Assembly (NCBI GenBank): GCA_938038145.1
Contig: CALHQU010000068.1
Coordinates: 1-8,236, forward strand
Origin: an uncultured Candidatus Saccharibacteria bacterium
GTDB lineage: Bacteria; Patescibacteriota; Saccharimonadia; Saccharimonadales; Saccharimonadaceae
Direction: 5' to 3'
DNA length: 8,236 nucleotides
Part shown: positions 5,874 to 8,236 of the stretch, piece by piece
How positions within the stretch are numbered: the first letter of the stretch is position 1
How the letters are laid out: the number at the start of each line of letters is the position of its first letter
The notes under the pieces: generated by a model
Databases searched by the model: none
What the model was told of the DNA's origin: nothing
What the model saw: only the letters and a program-made list of their open reading frames with translations
Translations under genes and position numbers: made by a program

Positions 5874-6032
5874 ATGGCTGAAGAAAAAGATATTCACGGA
5901 CTTACCGAAGGCGTATTGAGCCGAGATGATATGTCGGCATTGACATATGTATTGCAACACGTGAAAGGATCTAGCCCAAGTTCGGCGACGAAATTAAGTC
6001 TGGAACTGGAAGAACTTGACGAAACTGCGTAG
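5874..6032 (+). CDS. Unrecognised 52-aa acidic protein
   Basis: I do not recognise this protein. It starts at ATG 5874 with AAGGA (5864-5868) 5 nt upstream and ends at TAG 6030-6032. It has no cysteine, no signal peptide and no membrane segment. Residues 16-31 (SRDDMSALTYVLQHVK) look helical. A Ser-rich turn (SSPSS, 33-37) precedes an acidic, Leu-rich end (LSLELEELDE, 41-50) that could form a second helix, so a small two-helix binding protein is possible. A near-consensus promoter and a proper ribosome binding site argue for real, possibly strong expression. Neighbours give no functional clue, because argS has its own promoter. Confidence 0.65.
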   Translation: MAEEKDIHGLTEGVLSRDDMSALTYVLQHVKGSSPSSATKLSLELEELDETA

Positions 6033-6041
6033 AGATTTAGC

Positions 6042-6070
6042 TAGATAATAGTTCACCTCTGTTGTATACT
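6042..6070 (+). promoter_or_regulatory. argS promoter
   Basis: The -10 is TATACT (6065-6070), preceded by GTTG as at the 4815 promoter. The -35 is TAGATA (6042-6047; 4 of 6 bases) at 17 bp. The predicted start near 6077 is next to ATG 6078, implying a leaderless message. Confidence 0.5.
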
Positions 6071-6077
6071 GGACAGT

Positions 6078-7709
6078 ATGGAACAGATTATTTCTCAAGT
6101 AGTGAAGCAACTTTTTGATCAAGATATATCGGTACAATTGACGCGTCCTGATCCGAAGTTTGGTGACTTTGCTACAAATGTGGCGTTGCAATTGGCTAAG
6201 CCACTAGGGAAGAATCCGCGTGAAATTGCGGAGATGATTGCTGAAAATCTGCGCAAGGAAGAAGATTTTAGCGAAGTAAGCGTGGCTGGTCCAGGTTTTA
6301 TCAATGTAAAACTGAGCGATCAATCCATTCTAAATTCTTTGAAAAAAGAGCCAACGACGAAGCGTGCTGGTCAGACGGTTGTAATTGAAACCAATTGTCC
6401 GAATCCGTTCAAAGCCATGCACATCGGGCACGCCCTCAATTCGACGCTGGCGGACACCATGGCGAACCTGCTGGCGGTCAGCGGCGCAGCGGTGCACCGA
6501 GTCAGTTATCACGGCGATGTCGGTACGCATGTCGGCAAAAGCATGTGGGCGATTTTGCGCGAAATCGACCGCGACCCGGCGAAACTAGACGAAATTCCGC
6601 CGGAAAAGCGCAACGAATTCATGAGCCGCATGTACGTCGAGGGTTCGAAGGCTGCCAAAGAATCGCCAGCAGCGCGGGCGGAAATTGATGAATTAGCCAA
6701 GCAATCGTTCATTTTGGATGATCCGATTTATAAGCAAGTTTACGAAACCTGCAAGCAGTGGAGCTATGACGAAATCGATGCCAACGTGGCGCGGCTGGGC
6801 AATGTGCCGATTGAGCGGCGCTACGCCGAGAGCGAAACCGAAGAGCTGGGCAAGGCCTTGATCATTGAAAAAACGCCCGAAGTGTTCAAAAAATCGGACG
6901 GCGCCTATATTTTCGAGGGCAGCAAATACGGCTCGTTCGACAATATCTTCATCGGTTCGCACGGCAACGGGTTGTACGGTGCGCACGATATGGGTTTAAT
7001 CCAGCTGAAGCATCAAGATTATCCAAACTTGGACTTGTCGATTACTGTCAATGGCGAAGAGCAGGCGGCGTATTTCCGCGGTGTGATTGCCGCGAGCGAA
7101 TTAGCGATCCCTGAGCTCAAGGGTAAATTATTCAATTACGCGACCGGTTTGGTGAAATTGAGTACCGGCAAAATGAGCTCGCGCACTGGCGAAGTGGTGA
7201 CGATTGAGTGGTTGTTTAATGAATTTGCCAAGGCAATCGCGGCGCACGGCGGCGATGCTTCCGAGGAAATCGTGGCGGGCGCGCTGCGCTACCAATTCCT
7301 GAAAGTCAAAATCGGCAGCGACGTAGTGTTCGACATCAACGAAGCGGTCAGTTTGACGGGTAACACCGGAAGTTATCTGCAGTACGCTCATGCTCGGGCG
7401 CGGCGTATTCTCGAAAAAAGCGCACAAACACCGGTATTTCCGCAGGTTATGTACGATGAAGACCGTACGCTTATCCGCAAGCTCAGCGAGTATCGCGAGA
7501 CTGTTGAGCAAGCAGCGCAGGGTCTGGAGCCGCATCATATTTGCGCCTACCTGTTCGAGTTGGCGCAGGAGTTCAATCGTTATTACGAGAAAAATCAAGT
7601 CGTCGGCAGCGACAAAGAAGCACACCGCGTCGGTATAGTGGCGGTGTACGCTGATATTTTGAAGGCGGGGCTGACGATTTTGGGAATCGCGGCGCCAGAG
7701 CGCTTGTAA
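6078..7709 (+). CDS. argS: Arginyl-tRNA synthetase
   Basis: This class I synthetase charges tRNA-Arg with arginine. Its 543 aa are close to the usual 550-600. Residues 1-85 are the N-terminal additional domain (FGDFATNVALQLAK and AGPGFINVKL are typical). The catalytic Rossmann fold carries NCPNPFKAMHIGH (106-118, HIGH at 115-118), GDVGTHVGK (146-154), NGEEQAAYFRGV (325-336) and KMSSR (365-369) as the KMSKS loop. The DALR anticodon-binding domain begins near NTGSYLQYAHARARRIL (429-445) and the protein ends APERL, near the usual VPERM. No Shine-Dalgarno precedes ATG 6078 and a -10 box ends 7 nt upstream. Base composition changes inside the gene: about 43% GC over the first third of a kilobase, then about 55-65% in sampled stretches from near 6410. 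Confidence 0.96.
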   Translation: MEQIISQVVKQLFDQDISVQLTRPDPKFGDFATNVALQLAKPLGKNPREIAEMIAENLRKEEDFSEVSVAGPGFINVKLSDQSILNSLKKEPTTKRAGQTVVIETNCPNPFKAMHIGHALNSTLADTMANLLAVSGAAVHRVSYHGDVGTHVGKSMWAILREIDRDPAKLDEIPPEKRNEFMSRMYVEGSKAAKESPAARAEIDELAKQSFILDDPIYKQVYETCKQWSYDEIDANVARLGNVPIERRYAESETEELGKALIIEKTPEVFKKSDGAYIFEGSKYGSFDNIFIGSHGNGLYGAHDMGLIQLKHQDYPNLDLSITVNGEEQAAYFRGVIAASELAIPELKGKLFNYATGLVKLSTGKMSSRTGEVVTIEWLFNEFAKAIAAHGGDASEEIVAGALRYQFLKVKIGSDVVFDINEAVSLTGNTGSYLQYAHARARRILEKSAQTPVFPQVMYDEDRTLIRKLSEYRETVEQAAQGLEPHHICAYLFELAQEFNRYYEKNQVVGSDKEAHRVGIVAVYADILKAGLTILGIAAPERL

Positions 7710-7726
7710 GGTTACGTTGTAAGGTT
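7704..7726 (+). repeat. Two 10-bp direct repeats at the argS stop
   Basis: TTGTAAGGTT occurs at 7704-7713 and again at 7717-7726 with a 13-bp period. The first copy contains the argS stop codon. It is probably a small local duplication; no function is evident. Confidence 0.5.
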
Positions 7727-7797
7727 GAGGAATAAATAATTACAAAGCGATTTATCACAAGAAACCAGGTTATAACCAAACAGTTAAAGGAGGCTAA

Positions 7798-8205
7798 ATG
7801 CCATCAGAAACAGTCAAAAAAGCCAAAAAATCAGCTGCCAAAAAGCTAGCCGACAAAAAATTGGCGCAAACAATAGTTAAAGACACCCATATGGGCGGCT
7901 TCATCAATTTCATTCGCGAGCAAGGCGTGGTCGGCTTGGCGGTTGGTTTGGCAATTGGTACGGCAGCTGGCGATACGGTCAAAAAGCTGGTGACGGCGTT
8001 CATCGACCCGCTAGTACAGTTGATCGTCGGTTCGCAAAAAGGCTTGCAGGCGGCATCGTTTACCGTCGAAATTGCTGGTCGCAAAGCTGAATTTCTCTAC
8101 GGCGCGTTTGTCAGTTCGCTGATTACACTGCTAGCGGTGGCCTTTGTGGTGTATGCGATTGTGCACTTTTTCAAGCTGGATAAATTAGACAAGAAAAAAG
8201 ATTAA
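7798..8205 (+). CDS. mscL: Large-conductance mechanosensitive channel, MscL family
   Basis: MscL forms a homopentameric membrane pore that opens under membrane tension and protects cells from osmotic downshock. The 135-aa product has an N-terminal Lys/Ala-rich extension (1-30) not found in the short E. coli form, then the amphipathic start GGFINFIREQG (33-43), TM1 about 44-68 with the small-residue pattern VVGLAVGLAIGTAAG that lines the gate, a periplasmic loop about 75-98, TM2 about 99-125 (LYGAFVSSLITLLAVAFVVYAI) and a Lys-rich cytoplasmic tail KLDKLDKKKD. AAGGAGG (7787-7793) lies 4 nt before ATG 7798. The 88-bp gap after argS holds the direct repeat and a palindrome GGTTATAACC (7768-7777), but no convincing promoter or terminator, so read-through from argS is possible. 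Confidence 0.88.
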   Translation: MPSETVKKAKKSAAKKLADKKLAQTIVKDTHMGGFINFIREQGVVGLAVGLAIGTAAGDTVKKLVTAFIDPLVQLIVGSQKGLQAASFTVEIAGRKAEFLYGAFVSSLITLLAVAFVVYAIVHFFKLDKLDKKKD

Positions 8206-8236
8206 CGTTTTTGAGGCTCGGCCGTGGCTTGACGGA
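8202..8236 (-). CDS. Possible 3' end of a converging gene
   Basis: On the minus strand one frame is open from the window edge and ends RQATAEPQKR followed by TAA (8204-8202), overlapping the mscL stop codon. Ten residues are too few to identify or prove a gene. Tail-to-tail overlap of stops would suit a compact genome. Confidence 0.2.
   Translation of the reverse strand, partial: RQATAEPQKR

Noticed and set aside
6395..6688. Alternative-frame ORFs over the GC-rich part of argS and on the opposite strand (for example 7128-7625 minus)
   Set aside because: They lack ribosome binding sites, recall no family, and arise because GC-rich codons in argS remove stops from other frames.
7768..7777. 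Palindrome GGTTATAACC upstream of mscL as an operator
   Set aside because: It is a single 10-bp palindrome, easily due to chance in A/T-rich intergenic DNA, with no partner site or clear promoter.

Overview
The window looks like a compact bacterial chromosome segment, most consistent with the Candidate Phyla Radiation (Patescibacteria), probably Saccharibacteria. This is inference: gaps are short, several start codons lie 3-4 nt from a predicted transcription start, one phospholipid-acyltransferase-like gene is divergent, and the nrd genes resemble CPR types. No marker gene here fixes the taxon. All eight complete genes end in TAA or TAG and none needs TGA recoding, so a standard bacterial code fits.

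Layout. On the minus strand, 1-535 is the N-terminal part of folC (folate polyglutamylation). A 198-bp divergent intergenic region (536-733) carries a folC promoter facing left and an NrdR-box-controlled nrd promoter facing right, followed by a leader hairpin. A ribonucleotide reductase operon follows: nrdA (734-3136), nrdB (3150-4127) and a small FMN split-barrel protein (4142-4537). Directly after its stop codon is a second NrdR-box promoter, driving a 57-aa protein that ends in Cys-Asp-Gly-Cys-Glu (4595-4768). Then come an acyltransferase-like gene with a consensus promoter (4831-5787), an unrecognised 52-aa gene with its own promoter (5874-6032), argS (6078-7709) and an MscL-type channel gene (7798-8205). 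The last 31 bases may hold the 3' end of a converging gene.

The main discovery candidate is the RNR system. NrdA keeps every active-site residue (C229, N441, C443, E445, C458, Y759, Y760) but has no cysteine after position 532, so the usual C-terminal redox pair that re-reduces the active site is absent. The 57-aa protein downstream has exactly such a CxxC tail behind a predicted helix and linker. Its promoter has the same design as the nrdA promoter: a TTGCAW -35, one NrdR box in the spacer, and a second box about 32 bp downstream. I infer that it supplies the reductant tail in trans. NrdB also lacks the radical tyrosine (F108 at that position) while keeping all six metal ligands, as in Chlamydia-type class Ic enzymes.

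Other points are likely leaderless transcription of folC, the acyltransferase-like gene and argS, and a marked GC shift inside argS. I see no tRNA, rRNA, CRISPR array, insertion sequence or phage gene.
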